A DNA stretch of 64,000 bases from JACCSI01 sp963815285 (GTDB lineage Bacteria > Acidobacteriota > Vicinamibacteria > Vicinamibacterales > UBA2999): contig CAWFGB010000002.1 in assembly GCA_963815285.1 (NCBI GenBank), forward strand, positions 62,001 through 126,000, written 5' to 3'. The position numbers were made by a program, and so were the translations under genes. Each line of letters begins with the position of its first letter. Positions within the stretch are counted from its first letter, which is position 1. The notes under the pieces were generated by a model. It did not search any database. It saw nothing but the letters and a program-made list of their open reading frames with translations, and was not told where the DNA came from. Below are positions 50,102 through 58,810 of this stretch, one piece after another.

Positions 50102-51316
50102 ATGGAGCCGGTCCCCTTCCTCGCGGCGCTGCTCGCGCTATTGGCGGGCCTCGCCATTGGCAAGGCCTGGGAGCGCTACAAGCTGCGCGACGGCAAGTGG
50201 ATCGACCGTCGGCGCGCCCGGGATTCGCAGCACTACGTGCTGGGGTTGAACTTTCTGGTGGCGAATCAGCTCGATATCGCCATCGAGGAGTTGAGCCAGG
50301 CGGCGCGAGTCGATTCCGACGCGCTCGAAATTCACCTGATCCTCGGCAACGTCCATCGCGAGCGCGGACAGGTGGCGCGCGCCATTCAGATCCACCAGGC
50401 CCTGCTGCAACGGCCCAAGCTGACCAGAACCGAGCACGCCTATGTGCTGCTCTGCCTGGGCCTCGATTTCAAGCGCGGTGGATTCGTGGATCGGGCCCTC
50501 GAAGCATTCAACGAGGTCCGCCGCCTCGACCCGGGCAATCAATACGCGCTGCTCTATCTGCAGAAGCTCCATGAGGAGCAGCATCAGTGGGACGAGGCCT
50601 ACAGGATTCGGGAGCAGCTGGTGGAGCTGACGGGCCCCGACACCAAGACGCGCAGTCAGGCCATCCTGGCCTTTCTCGACAACGAACGTGGGGTAGACGC
50701 GCTCAAGAACGGTCAGGTCGACGAAGCGATCCGACGGTTCCGCTCGGCAATCGATCTCGATCCAGCCACGACACCGGCCTATTTGAACCTTGGAGACGCG
50801 AAGTTCAAACAAGGTGACACGGCCGGGGCAGTCGCGACCTGGGAGCGCGTGCTGACGGCGTCGCCTGAACGCGCCTATCTGGCGTTCGATCGCCTGTCGA
50901 AAGCACATGCCGCTGCTGGCGCGCCCCAGTTGTTCGAGGTGCGCTGCCGCGAGCTCATCGCCGGCAATCCGAGTGACTGGCGTGCCCGCGTTGCGCTGGG
51001 GCAGCACCTGGCGGCGCGGGGAGAACACGTGGCGGCGTTCGAGGTGCTGCTGGAGGCACTCACCTACAACCCGCACGGGCTGGCTGTGCACCAGGCCATC
51101 TGGAATGGGATGCTGCAGCTGGGGCTGTCACCCGAACACGTGCATCGGTACATCAACGCCGCGCGGCAAGCGGTGTTCTTTCTTGATCCGCATGTGTGCG
51201 TGAAATGCCATTACCGATCGACCGAGCTATTGTGGCAGTGTCCGCACTGTCACGAATGGAACACGTTCGTCGAGGAGCGCATCGCACCGGACGTGGGCGG
51301 AGACACGCCGTCGTAG
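50102..51316 (+). CDS. lapB: LPS assembly/heat-shock-like TPR protein LapB (YciM)
   Basis: Encodes 404 residues: an N-terminal membrane helix (FLAALLALLAGLAIGKAWERYK, residues 6-24), about nine TPR-like helical pairs (QHYVLGLNFLVANQLDIAIEELSQA onwards), and a C-terminal rubredoxin-like zinc knuckle, CVKCHYRSTELLWQCPHCHEWNTF (residues 364-387), with the four Cys in CxxC...CxxC. This order is unique to LapB, which controls LPS synthesis by guiding LpxC to FtsH. The gene is last in the Kdo cluster and ends before the convergent coaE. LPS-related context supports the call. Confidence 0.95.
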   Translation: MEPVPFLAALLALLAGLAIGKAWERYKLRDGKWIDRRRARDSQHYVLGLNFLVANQLDIAIEELSQAARVDSDALEIHLILGNVHRERGQVARAIQIHQALLQRPKLTRTEHAYVLLCLGLDFKRGGFVDRALEAFNEVRRLDPGNQYALLYLQKLHEEQHQWDEAYRIREQLVELTGPDTKTRSQAILAFLDNERGVDALKNGQVDEAIRRFRSAIDLDPATTPAYLNLGDAKFKQGDTAGAVATWERVLTASPERAYLAFDRLSKAHAAAGAPQLFEVRCRELIAGNPSDWRARVALGQHLAARGEHVAAFEVLLEALTYNPHGLAVHQAIWNGMLQLGLSPEHVHRYINAARQAVFFLDPHVCVKCHYRSTELLWQCPHCHEWNTFVEERIAPDVGGDTPS

Positions 51317-51362
51317 CCTTCCTCTTGTGCGCCTCCGCGTCAGTGTGGCGGGCGTGCGAGTC

Positions 51363-51962
51363 CTACGAGGGCGCGTCGCGCCCGAGTTCCAAGAGGAGCG
51401 CAGCAACTTGAGCATCCGTTTCCTCGTGCGTTCCGTCCGTTCGAATCACATAATCCGCGCGCCTGACCTTCTCCTCGATCGGCAGCTGCGCGGCCACCCG
51501 CCGCTCGGCCGCATCTGGAGTGAGCTGGTCGCGAGCGACGATGCGTGCGATCTGGGTTTCGCGCCTGCAGGCGACGACGATCACCTTGTCGAAATTACGT
51601 TCGCCCCGGGTTTCGTACAACAGCGGGATATCGGCCACGGCCAGCGGCGTGTCCGCCGGCAGGTCGCGAAAGAACTCGGCGATACCTCGCCGCACGATGG
51701 GGTGGACAATCGCTTCCAGGTCGCGCCGCGCGTCGGCGTCGCGAAACACGATCTCGCCCAGCCGCGCACGATCGAGCTCGCCGCCCGTCAGCACGTCGGC
51801 TCCAAAGCGCTCGACGACGGCGGTCAGGCCCGGCGTGCCCGGAGCCACCGCCTCCCTTGCGATCACGTCGGAATCGATGACGGGCACACCTGCAGCGCGC
51901 AGCTGCCGCACCACGTAGCTCTTGCCTGTTGCAATGCCGCCGGTCAGGCCAATCCGTCTCAT
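51363..51962 (-). CDS. coaE: Dephospho-CoA kinase
   Basis: Encodes 199 residues: P-loop GLTGGIATGKSYVVRQL, the family Asp in VIDSDVIAREAVAPGTPGL, and VHPIVRRGIAEFF, then LLYETRGERNFDKVIVVACRRETQIARIVARDQLTPDAAERRVAAQLP. CoaE phosphorylates the 3'-OH of dephospho-CoA to finish CoA. It stands convergent to lapB (46 bases) and lies before folD (32-base gap) on the minus strand. The C-terminal tail LLLELGRDAPS is short. Identification is secure. Confidence 0.95.
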   Translation of the reverse strand: MRRIGLTGGIATGKSYVVRQLRAAGVPVIDSDVIAREAVAPGTPGLTAVVERFGADVLTGGELDRARLGEIVFRDADARRDLEAIVHPIVRRGIAEFFRDLPADTPLAVADIPLLYETRGERNFDKVIVVACRRETQIARIVARDQLTPDAAERRVAAQLPIEEKVRRADYVIRTDGTHEETDAQVAALLLELGRDAPS

Positions 51963-51994
51963 GAAGCTCCCGGCGAAAGGAATGAGGCCCGGCT

Positions 51995-52939
51995 TCAGCC
52001 GCGGCGACTGCGTGCCGCCTGCCGCAGTTCCGCCGCCGTCACGGTATTACGCAAGACCATGGCGATGGTCAGCGGACCGACGCCACCAGGAACCGGGGTC
52101 ATCGCCCCGGCGACGGCTTCGACGTCGGGGTGCACGTCGCCCATCAAGACGCTGCCCTTCTGACCAAACGCCCGCCGTTTCGGGCTCTCCGGCGCAAAAA
52201 AGCGATGTACATCCGATTCGCTGGTCAGCACGTTGATGCCGACATCAATCACGGTCGCACCAGGCTTGACGAACTCGGGCGTCACGAAGCCGGGGCGTCC
52301 CAGCGCGGCCACCAGTACGTCCGCCGATGCGGCCACGCGCCGCAGGTCCACCGTGCGTGAGTGGCAGATCGTCACCGTGGCGTCGCGGTGCAGCAACAGT
52401 AGCCCCATGGGCTTGCCGACGATGTCGCTGCGACCGATGACGACGGCCGAGCGGCCCGCCAGCGGGATCTTCTCACGCTCGAGCAACTCGATGCAGCCAA
52501 GCGGCGTGCAGGCGACCAGCGTCGGCCTCTTCTGGACCAGGCGGCCGACGTTCTCAGGATGAAAACCGTCCACGTCCTTCGCCGGATCGATCAGATCGAA
52601 CACCCGTTGCTCAGCATCAGGCCCCATCTGCGGGGGCAAGGGAGACTGCACGAGGATCGCGTCGACAGCCTCGTCGGCGTTGAGTCGTCGAACGGTGTCA
52701 AGAACGGCATCGATCGAAGCGCCCTCGTCGAGTCGTGCGAGATCGGCACGACATCCCGCGTCGGAGACCGCTTTCAATTTATTGCGAACGTAGATTTCAG
52801 ACTCGGCGCGCGAGCCGACCTGCACGACGGCAAACCCGGGAGGGCGACCATGCGCGGCAACAAACGCGGTCACCCGCGGCACGAGCTCTGATCTGATCTG
52901 CGCCGCAACCGCGACGCCATCTAAACGGCGGGCTGGCAA
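51995..52939 (-). CDS. folD: Bifunctional methylenetetrahydrofolate dehydrogenase/cyclohydrolase
   Basis: Encodes 314 residues starting at a TTG (52939). FolD motifs: AESEIYVRNKLKAVSDAGC (catalytic Lys), VDAILVQSPLPPQMG, PAKDVDGFHPENVGRL, TPLGCIELLE, VVIGRSDIVGKPMGLLLL, CHSRTVDLRRVAASADVLVAALGRPGFV and DVGINVL. The NADP-binding domain follows the substrate domain, as usual. It interconverts methylene-, methenyl- and formyl-THF. TATAAT at 52964-52969 on the minus strand stands upstream with the TTG 18-ish bases after the predicted transcript start. A C-terminal basic tail (AARSRRG) is present. Confidence 0.95.
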   Translation of the reverse strand: MPARRLDGVAVAAQIRSELVPRVTAFVAAHGRPPGFAVVQVGSRAESEIYVRNKLKAVSDAGCRADLARLDEGASIDAVLDTVRRLNADEAVDAILVQSPLPPQMGPDAEQRVFDLIDPAKDVDGFHPENVGRLVQKRPTLVACTPLGCIELLEREKIPLAGRSAVVIGRSDIVGKPMGLLLLHRDATVTICHSRTVDLRRVAASADVLVAALGRPGFVTPEFVKPGATVIDVGINVLTSESDVHRFFAPESPKRRAFGQKGSVLMGDVHPDVEAVAGAMTPVPGGVGPLTIAMVLRNTVTAAELRQAARSRRG

Positions 52940-52963
52940 AGGATACGCTCAGGTTGACGTTCG

Positions 52964-52969
52964 ATTATA
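52964..52969 (-). promoter_or_regulatory. Putative -10 element TATAAT upstream of folD
   Basis: Read on the minus strand, a perfect TATAAT lies 24 bases before the TTG start of folD in the 153-base region between folD and thiE. No clear -35 hexamer is seen at the usual distance. Confidence 0.35.
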
Positions 52970-53092
52970 TTCGCGTTCTCGTCAGGCATCCGAGCCGTCC
53001 GGACACGAGCTGGTGTGGGGCTGGGACGACTGCCGTTTCTTATGACGACAGGGAGGGTGCCGCATTCGGGCCGAGGCAAGCCAGGCCCCTAC

Positions 53093-53743
53093 TTAACCGT
53101 TGACGGGGTCGATGTCGGCGTCGACAAACTGCGCCACGCGCGCGGCGGGATCGTCAACGAGCAGGTCGCCGATCACTGCCGCCGATGCCGCACCTGCCTC
53201 CCACACGCTCTTCACCCGGTCGAGGGTAATGCCGCCGATCGCCACGACCGGAATGCCGTGGGGCGATGCGCGCGTGTACGCGTCCCTGATCATTTCCAGC
53301 CCGACGGCCTTATAGCCGGTGGCCTTTGTCGATGTGCCGAACACGGGGCCGATTGCCAGATAAGAAATCGGCTGCCGGACGGCGTCTTCCAGTTGGGCGT
53401 GCGTGTGCGTGGACAGACCGACCACAGCAGCGGCGCCGACGATGCGGCGGACGTCCGCGACCGACAGATCGTCCTGTCCGACGTGGACGCCGGCCGCGCC
53501 GGAGAGGACGGTGATATCAGCGCGGTCGTTGATGATCACCTTCCCGTCAACGCCTCTCGCATCGCTCACCATCGCCCTGGCAAGATCCAGAAACGCTGCG
53601 CCGCCGAGGTTCTTGGCTCTCAGCTGCAGCAGCCGCGCGCCGCCCGTAAGATATGCGCGCGCCAGGTCACGGGGCCGCCAACCGACACGTGCACACACAT
53701 CGACGTCGACAATCGCGTAGAGCTTCGCCGGGCCAAATGGCAT
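53093..53743 (-). CDS. thiE: Thiamine phosphate synthase
   Basis: Encodes 216 residues of a TIM barrel: LYAIVDVDV, LLQLRAKNLGG, VIINDRADITVLSGAAGVHVGQDDLS, VGLSTHTHAQLEDAV, YLAIGPVFGTSTKATGYKAVGLEMI, VVAIGGITLDRV and AASAAVIGDLL. Residues binding HMP-PP and thiazole phosphate (QLRAK, NDRAD, IGPVFGT, AIGGI) are all present. It joins HMP-PP with the thiazole phosphate to thiamine phosphate. It follows accC after ten bases, so it may be carried on the accBC transcript. No TPP riboswitch was seen. Confidence 0.93.
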   Translation of the reverse strand: MPFGPAKLYAIVDVDVCARVGWRPRDLARAYLTGGARLLQLRAKNLGGAAFLDLARAMVSDARGVDGKVIINDRADITVLSGAAGVHVGQDDLSVADVRRIVGAAAVVGLSTHTHAQLEDAVRQPISYLAIGPVFGTSTKATGYKAVGLEMIRDAYTRASPHGIPVVAIGGITLDRVKSVWEAGAASAAVIGDLLVDDPAARVAQFVDADIDPVNG

Positions 53744-53753
53744 CGGATGGTAA

Positions 53754-55124
53754 TCAGGCGGTTTCAGCCAGCTTCTCGGCCTTCGGCTTCACCTGGTAGC
53801 GCTCCATGAAGTGCGTGCTCAGCCGTCCGGCTACGAAGTCTGGCTCGTTCAGGATCTTCAGGTGCATCGGAATCGTTGTGCGGATGCCTTCGACCACCGA
53901 CATCTCGAGCGTCCGCTTCATCCGCGCGATTGATTCCTGGCGGTCGCGGCCGTAGGCAATGACCTTGGCGATCATCGAATCGTAATACGGCGAGATCGTG
54001 CACTCGGAATGTGCAGCGGTGTCGACACGGACGCCCGGCCCGCCGGGAATGCTGAAGGCGTGAATCAGCCCGGGCGATGGCACGAAGGTCACCGGGTCTT
54101 CGGCGTTCACCCGGCACTCGATGGCATGGCCGGTGAAGGTGACCTCGCTCTGCTTGACCGACAGGCGCTCGCCGGCCGCGATCCGGATCTGTTCCTTGAC
54201 GAGATCGATTCCGGTGACCATCTCGGTGACGGGATGCTCCACTTGGATGCGCGTGTTGACCTCCATGAAGAAGAAGCTGCCCTTCTCGTCCACGAGGAAC
54301 TCGAACGTCCCGGCGTTGGTGTACTGGACGGCGCGCGCGGCGTCGGTCACGATCCCACCCATCCTCCGCCGGACCCGGTCAGTCACGGCGACCGAGGGCG
54401 CCTCCTCGATCAGCTTCTGATGCCGGCGCTGAATCGAACACTCGCGCTCCCCGAGGTGAATCACGTTGCCGTGATGATCGCCGAGCACCTGAAACTCGAT
54501 GTGACGAGGTGCCTCCAGGTACTTCTCGAGGTACACGTCGCCACGGCCGAACGCGGCTTCCGCTTCCCGCTGTGCCGTCTTGTACGCATGCGGCAGATCA
54601 CCGGGGTTGGCGACGATGCGCATGCCGCGCCCGCCGCCGCCCGCGACGGCCTTGATGATCACCGGGTAACCGATGTCCTTCGCCGTCTTGAGCGCCTTCT
54701 CCTCGCTGTCCACCGGGCCGTCGCTGCCGGGCAGCATCGGCACTCCGGCTTTTTTCATGGCCCGACGGGCCTTGGCCTTGTCGCCGAGCAGCCGGATGAC
54801 GCTCGGATCCGGTCCAATGAAGCGGATGTGGCACGCTTCGCACACCTCGGCGAGGTACGCACTCTCGGACAGGAACCCGTAGCCCGGGTGAATCGCGTCC
54901 GCGCCTGTGATCTCCGCGGCACTGATGATGGCCGGGACGTTGAGATAGCTCTCGGCGCTCCGCGCCGGGCCGATGCAGATGTCTTCATCAGCGAACCGGA
55001 CATGCAACGAATTTTCGTCGGCTTCCGAGTAGACCGCGACGGTCTTGATCCCCAACTCGCGGCACGCAAAAATCACACGAAGGGCGATCTCGCCGCGGTT
55101 CGCGACCAGGATTTTTTTGAACAT
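53754..55124 (-). CDS. accC: Acetyl-CoA carboxylase, biotin carboxylase subunit
   Basis: Encodes 456 residues: MFKKILVANRGEIALRVIFACRELGIKTVAVYSEAD, HPGYGFLSESAYLAEVCEA, the ATP-grasp domain with KAVAGGGGRGMRIV and ECSIQRRHQKLIEEAPS, and FFMEVNTRIQVEHPVTEMVTGIDLVKEQI with the catalytic Glu/Arg region. It carboxylates biotin on AccB using ATP and bicarbonate in fatty acid synthesis. It directly follows accB (three bases), the standard pair. The C-terminus continues as KPKAEKLAETA. Confidence 0.97.
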   Translation of the reverse strand: MFKKILVANRGEIALRVIFACRELGIKTVAVYSEADENSLHVRFADEDICIGPARSAESYLNVPAIISAAEITGADAIHPGYGFLSESAYLAEVCEACHIRFIGPDPSVIRLLGDKAKARRAMKKAGVPMLPGSDGPVDSEEKALKTAKDIGYPVIIKAVAGGGGRGMRIVANPGDLPHAYKTAQREAEAAFGRGDVYLEKYLEAPRHIEFQVLGDHHGNVIHLGERECSIQRRHQKLIEEAPSVAVTDRVRRRMGGIVTDAARAVQYTNAGTFEFLVDEKGSFFFMEVNTRIQVEHPVTEMVTGIDLVKEQIRIAAGERLSVKQSEVTFTGHAIECRVNAEDPVTFVPSPGLIHAFSIPGGPGVRVDTAAHSECTISPYYDSMIAKVIAYGRDRQESIARMKRTLEMSVVEGIRTTIPMHLKILNEPDFVAGRLSTHFMERYQVKPKAEKLAETA

Positions 55125-55127
55125 GAT

Positions 55128-55625
55128 TCAGGACCGCAACCGGATCGCGAAGAGCCGTTCGCCGTACTGCACGGCCTGTCCGTTCTCGACGTAGATGCTG
55201 ACGATCTCCCCGTCGTATTCCGAATCGATCTCGTTCATCAACTTCATCGCTTCGATGATGCAGAGCACCTCGCCCTTTTTGACCGCGTCGCCGACCTCGA
55301 CGAAGTTCTTCGCCCCCGGCTCCGGGGTGCGATAGAAGGTGCCGACGATGGGCGATTTCACAATCGCCAGTTCGGGGCCATCCTCGAGCGGGGCTTCAGG
55401 TAATGCGGGCGCCGCCGGTGCAGCTGGTGCAGTTGGCCCTGGCGTTCCGCTCGGGAGTGCGGACGCGTAGATAGGCGCGATCGGGGCTGCAAGCGGCATC
55501 GGCAGCGCGGTCGCTGCTGCCCCGCTCTTGATGCGAATCTTCATCCCATCTTGTTCGAGTTCAAATTCAGAGAGGTCCTGCGCGCGGATAAATTCGATGA
55601 GATGCTTGATCTCGTCCAGAGTCAT
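55128..55625 (-). CDS. accB: Acetyl-CoA carboxylase, biotin carboxyl carrier protein
   Basis: Encodes 165 residues from ATG 55625 (MTLDEIKHLIEFIRAQDLSEFELEQDG). An Ala/Pro-rich linker (PLAAPIAPIYASALPSGTPGPTAPAAPAAPALPEAP, with A-A-P repeats) joins to the biotinyl domain: IVKSPIVGTFYRTPEPGAKNFVEVGD, LCIIEAMKLMNEIDSEYDGEIVSI with the biotinyl Lys in EAMKLM. The linker repeats are encoded by short direct repeats like those in mutL. A GTG at 55646 is an alternative start. It precedes accC and follows the proline peptidase gene. Confidence 0.95.
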   Translation of the reverse strand: MTLDEIKHLIEFIRAQDLSEFELEQDGMKIRIKSGAAATALPMPLAAPIAPIYASALPSGTPGPTAPAAPAAPALPEAPLEDGPELAIVKSPIVGTFYRTPEPGAKNFVEVGDAVKKGEVLCIIEAMKLMNEIDSEYDGEIVSIYVENGQAVQYGERLFAIRLRS

Positions 55626-55662
55626 GGGCAAAGTCTGATTCTTCACAAGGGTTATCGCGACG

Positions 55663-56784
55663 TCAGAGAACCTTGGGCGCGTCGGTGAGCCATTCTGCGC
55701 CGTCGTCGGTCACGAGCACGTCGTCTTCGATACGCACACCACCCCAGCCAGGAAAATAGGCGCCCGGCTCGAGCGTCAGGGTCATGCCTGGCCCGAGAGC
55801 CGGTTCGGTATGTCCCGCACGCACGCGCGCAACGCGCGGCGCTTCGTGCACTTCCAATCCCAGCCCGTGGCCTGTGCCATGGGTGAAGGCCTCGGCGATT
55901 CCATAACCCGCCAGCGTGTTGCGCGCAGCCTCGTCCACTAACTCTGGGGCCGCTCCCGGCCGGACAGCCGCAAAGGCCGCGCTTTGCGCGTCCGCGACCT
56001 GCTCGATCAAACGGCGCTCTCGACTGCCCGCGGATCCGACGACGACCGTCCGCGACAGATCTGTGCAGTAGCCGTCGAGGACGCCGCCAAAGTCCAGCAC
56101 GACGAGATCCCCCGGCTCGATTCGTCGCTGCCCCGGCCGGCCGTGCGGCAATGCCGCGTTGGCGCCGGAGGCGACGATGGTATCAAAGGCCGCCCGCTCA
56201 AACCCGGCCCGGCGCAGCTCGAGGTCGATCTGGCCCGCCACCTCAGACTCCGTTCGTCCCCCTAAGACATTTGGAAGTATATACTTAGCGACATTCGAAA
56301 GTCTCGCTCCGGCGTCCCGGAGCACTCCGATCTCCCAAGCATCCTTGTGCAAGCGCCGGGTCTCCACCAGGCCATCACATCCGACGAGCGGCGCTTCCCA
56401 ACCGATTTTTTCGAGTCCCCTTGTGAGAGACCGGTGTCGGCTTACCGTCAGGTGGTTTGGCTCGAACCCCATCGCCGCTCCTCGAAGGGGGATGAGCGCG
56501 TCCACGAGGCCCTGCTCGTAGCTATCACCGATCGGCAGCTGCCAAGGACGAATGAACGGGCACTCCTTGGCCCGCGTCGCGAGGCTCTCGGTATACCGGC
56601 TGTCGCCGATCAGAACAAGCTCCTCGCGGGTGAGCACGAGAGCCGCAGCCGATGCGAAAAATCCGGTGAGATACGCGATGTTGGGCAGGCTGGTAACGAC
56701 AACGCCGTCAAGCTGGCGGGCCGATAACGATTCCCGTACGCCCTGGACACGGGCGTGCAGCCGGTCAGGCGGGGCGACGCGCAT
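55663..56784 (-). CDS. Xaa-Pro peptidase-like M24 family enzyme
   Basis: Encodes 373 residues from ATG 56784. The creatinase-type N-terminal domain (LHARVQGVRESLSARQLDGVVVTSLPNIAYLTGF) precedes a pita-bread metallopeptidase: VLDFGGVLDGYCTDLSRTVVVG (metal Asp pair), THGTGHGLGLEVHEAPRV (His ligand and HEAPR), LTLEPGAYFPGWGGVRIEDDVLVTDDGAEWLT (Glu ligands). It should be a di-metal prolidase/aminopeptidase P acting on X-Pro bonds. The start overlaps the stop of the TPR gene as TGATG. It lies just before accB, an arrangement seen in many bacteria. Exact peptide range is unknown. Confidence 0.92.
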   Translation of the reverse strand: MRVAPPDRLHARVQGVRESLSARQLDGVVVTSLPNIAYLTGFFASAAALVLTREELVLIGDSRYTESLATRAKECPFIRPWQLPIGDSYEQGLVDALIPLRGAAMGFEPNHLTVSRHRSLTRGLEKIGWEAPLVGCDGLVETRRLHKDAWEIGVLRDAGARLSNVAKYILPNVLGGRTESEVAGQIDLELRRAGFERAAFDTIVASGANAALPHGRPGQRRIEPGDLVVLDFGGVLDGYCTDLSRTVVVGSAGSRERRLIEQVADAQSAAFAAVRPGAAPELVDEAARNTLAGYGIAEAFTHGTGHGLGLEVHEAPRVARVRAGHTEPALGPGMTLTLEPGAYFPGWGGVRIEDDVLVTDDGAEWLTDAPKVL

Positions 56785-57704
56785 CAGAGGCTGGGAGAAG
56801 CAGAGGCGTCGTCGCTCAGCACCCGCAGCCACGCTTCGAGTTCTTCCACCACCAGATCGTCCGTGCGAAGGATCGGTACGTGGGCTTCCTCAGACAGCGC
56901 CTCGAGAACGGCGGGCGCTGCGGATAGTCGCTGCTCGAAGGAGCGCAGTTCCTGCTCGAGTGTCGCGAACGGATCAGCGGCCACTGAATGGACGGGAGGT
57001 TCGTCCAGGACTGGCGCCGGCAGGACTGGTTCCGCCGTGGCCGACGGTTCTGGAGGTTCGGAGAGCAACCGCTCCACCACCGGTGAGGGGGACGCGTCGG
57101 GCATGCCGAACGATGCCAACAGCGCATCGTAGTCAATGGGCGACTCGCTCGTCGAGTCGGCCGTTGATGACGGTGCGGCAGTCTGCACGTCGGCCTGATG
57201 AGGCTCTACTTCGGGCAGGCGTGACGCGGCTGACAACAGCTGTGAAGAAGCCTCTTCGAAAGAAAGCCCGTCGGGGGTCACCGAGGCCGCCCGGCCCAGT
57301 TCCCGAGCGATGCGATTCACATTCTCTTCGAGTTCCGGGTCGAATGGTGCGAGCGCTAGGGCTCGGTTGTAGTACTCGAGTGCGGCCTCCAACGAGCCGC
57401 GTCGCTGGTGAATCTCGGCGAGGCTGCGGATCGCCGCCAAGTTGTCTGGCGCGCTTCGCAGCACCAGATCGAATTCACGCGCGGCGTCGTCCAGCTCGCC
57501 AATTTCCGTGAGCGATCGACCGAGCGTGACCCGGGCTGAGAGGTAGCCAGGATGCCGGCCCAGTCCTGCGCGACAGTACTTGACGGCTTCGTCGTGTTGG
57601 CCGGCCCGCCGAAACTCCTCCGCGAGCTGCGCGAACGCAATCGACGCCGGATCGGCGTGGACCCGGCGCCTGAGCTCGGCGATGCGTGGGCTCTCCTGCG
57701 TCAC
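56784..57704 (-). CDS. TPR-repeat protein with acidic/Pro-rich C-terminal half
   Basis: Encodes 306 residues. The first 130 residues are about three to four TPR units (ASIAFAQLAEEFRRAGQHDEAVKYCRAGLGRHPGYLSARVTLGRSLTEIGELDDAAREFDLVL..., given in part, then NLAAIRSLAEIHQRRGSLEAALEYYNRAL). Residues 145-265 are disordered, rich in Pro/Ser/Glu, and include DYDALLASFGMPDASPSP. The last 40 residues form a Leu/Glu-rich helix. It begins the group TPR-peptidase-accB-accC, and its stop overlaps the peptidase start. It may scaffold a complex but no partner can be named. Confidence 0.78.
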   Translation of the reverse strand: MTQESPRIAELRRRVHADPASIAFAQLAEEFRRAGQHDEAVKYCRAGLGRHPGYLSARVTLGRSLTEIGELDDAAREFDLVLRSAPDNLAAIRSLAEIHQRRGSLEAALEYYNRALALAPFDPELEENVNRIARELGRAASVTPDGLSFEEASSQLLSAASRLPEVEPHQADVQTAAPSSTADSTSESPIDYDALLASFGMPDASPSPVVERLLSEPPEPSATAEPVLPAPVLDEPPVHSVAADPFATLEQELRSFEQRLSAAPAVLEALSEEAHVPILRTDDLVVEELEAWLRVLSDDASASPSL

Positions 57705-57764
57705 GGTGGCTATTGTAGAACTGTCGGAGGCAAAGCGGTGACTTCGCCTCCCCCGTTGAAAGAA

Positions 57765-58796
57765 CTACGGTGTCCCCACGGTAACCGATTGCGTCACCGT
57801 CGCAAGCGCGCCGGCGTCGTCCTCCACCGTCAGCGTAACGATGTAGGTTCCGCCAGTGTTATAGCCCTTACTGGTTGTGACGCCGCTGCCGGTACGTCCA
57901 CTCCCGAAGTCCCAGTTGTAGGCCACGAGCCTTCGGCCGGGTGCCGGGCGGGACGCCTCGGCGTTGAAGAAGATTATCTGGCCGACCGCTGGATTGGTCG
58001 GCGAGAACGTGAACGTCGCGGTTGGCGGTGTCGCCTCGCCCACGGTGATGGGCAGTGCGGCAGAACTCGACGCACCACGCGCGTCGGTGACCGTCAGCCG
58101 GACTTGATAGTTCCCGGTTGATCGGAATTGGTGCGTGGCGAAGATCCCCGAGCTGGTGCTGCCATCGCCGAAGTCCCAGCGATACGTGCACGGGGCGCCG
58201 CATGGGAACGCGTTCCCTTCGGCATCGCGTGAGTCAGGATCGGTACTTGTCGACGCGTCGAAAGAAACCTGCTGCAGCGGCCGCGGCGACTCTGGACTGA
58301 ACGTGAACCGCGCTTGCGGCGCCGAGTTCGGTGGCTGAATAACGCCGGGCTGAACCAGCCGCAGAGACACGCGACGCGGCTCCACGCCCTGGAAGTCCGT
58401 GGTGACAGGGGTCACGACGAAGTCGACGACGACTAGCTCGCCGGTCGACTCGGCAGGTCTAGGCGGTGCGGTGTAGGTGACGCGGGCGCGGCCGTCCTCA
58501 CCGGTGGTTGCCGTCTTGGTCGACAACGTGCCGTAATCCTGCGGGATGCCATTCACCTCGGTTTCGATCCGGAGCGGCAGCGCACGAACCGCCCGGCCAT
58601 CGGCACCCGTGGCTTCTATCTGGATGGCCGCCTGGGAGGCTCCATCCTGCATGATGCTGTCAGGGACCGACTGCAGCGCCAGCCGCAGGGCGAACTCCGA
58701 TGGGCCGGTCAGCGGCGGCGCAGGGGTTTCCTTGGTGGTGCACCCGGATACCGCGGCGACGAGCACCAGACTATTGATCAGTGCGAACTTACGCAT
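57765..58796 (-). CDS. Lipoprotein with Big-like and PKD domains
   Basis: Encodes 343 residues. A lipoprotein signal peptide (MRKFALINSLVLVAAVSGC, lipobox VSGC) precedes an invasin-type Big_1-like domain (residues 35-140: DGASQAAIQIEATGADGRAV... TGEDGRARVTYTAP) and two PKD domains (ARFTFSPESPRPLQQVSFDASTSTDPDS...YRWDFGDGSTSSG, then TATFTFSPTNPAVGQIIFFNAEAS...AYNWDFGSGRTGSG). Such folds mediate protein or carbohydrate contacts on the cell surface. It is downstream of the pil genes and the preceding lipoprotein; a role in pilus or surface assembly is inferred only from proximity. Confidence 0.83.
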   Translation of the reverse strand: MRKFALINSLVLVAAVSGCTTKETPAPPLTGPSEFALRLALQSVPDSIMQDGASQAAIQIEATGADGRAVRALPLRIETEVNGIPQDYGTLSTKTATTGEDGRARVTYTAPPRPAESTGELVVVDFVVTPVTTDFQGVEPRRVSLRLVQPGVIQPPNSAPQARFTFSPESPRPLQQVSFDASTSTDPDSRDAEGNAFPCGAPCTYRWDFGDGSTSSGIFATHQFRSTGNYQVRLTVTDARGASSSAALPITVGEATPPTATFTFSPTNPAVGQIIFFNAEASRPAPGRRLVAYNWDFGSGRTGSGVTTSKGYNTGGTYIVTLTVEDDAGALATVTQSVTVGTP

Positions 58797-58810
58797 ACGT
58801 TCTCCAGTGC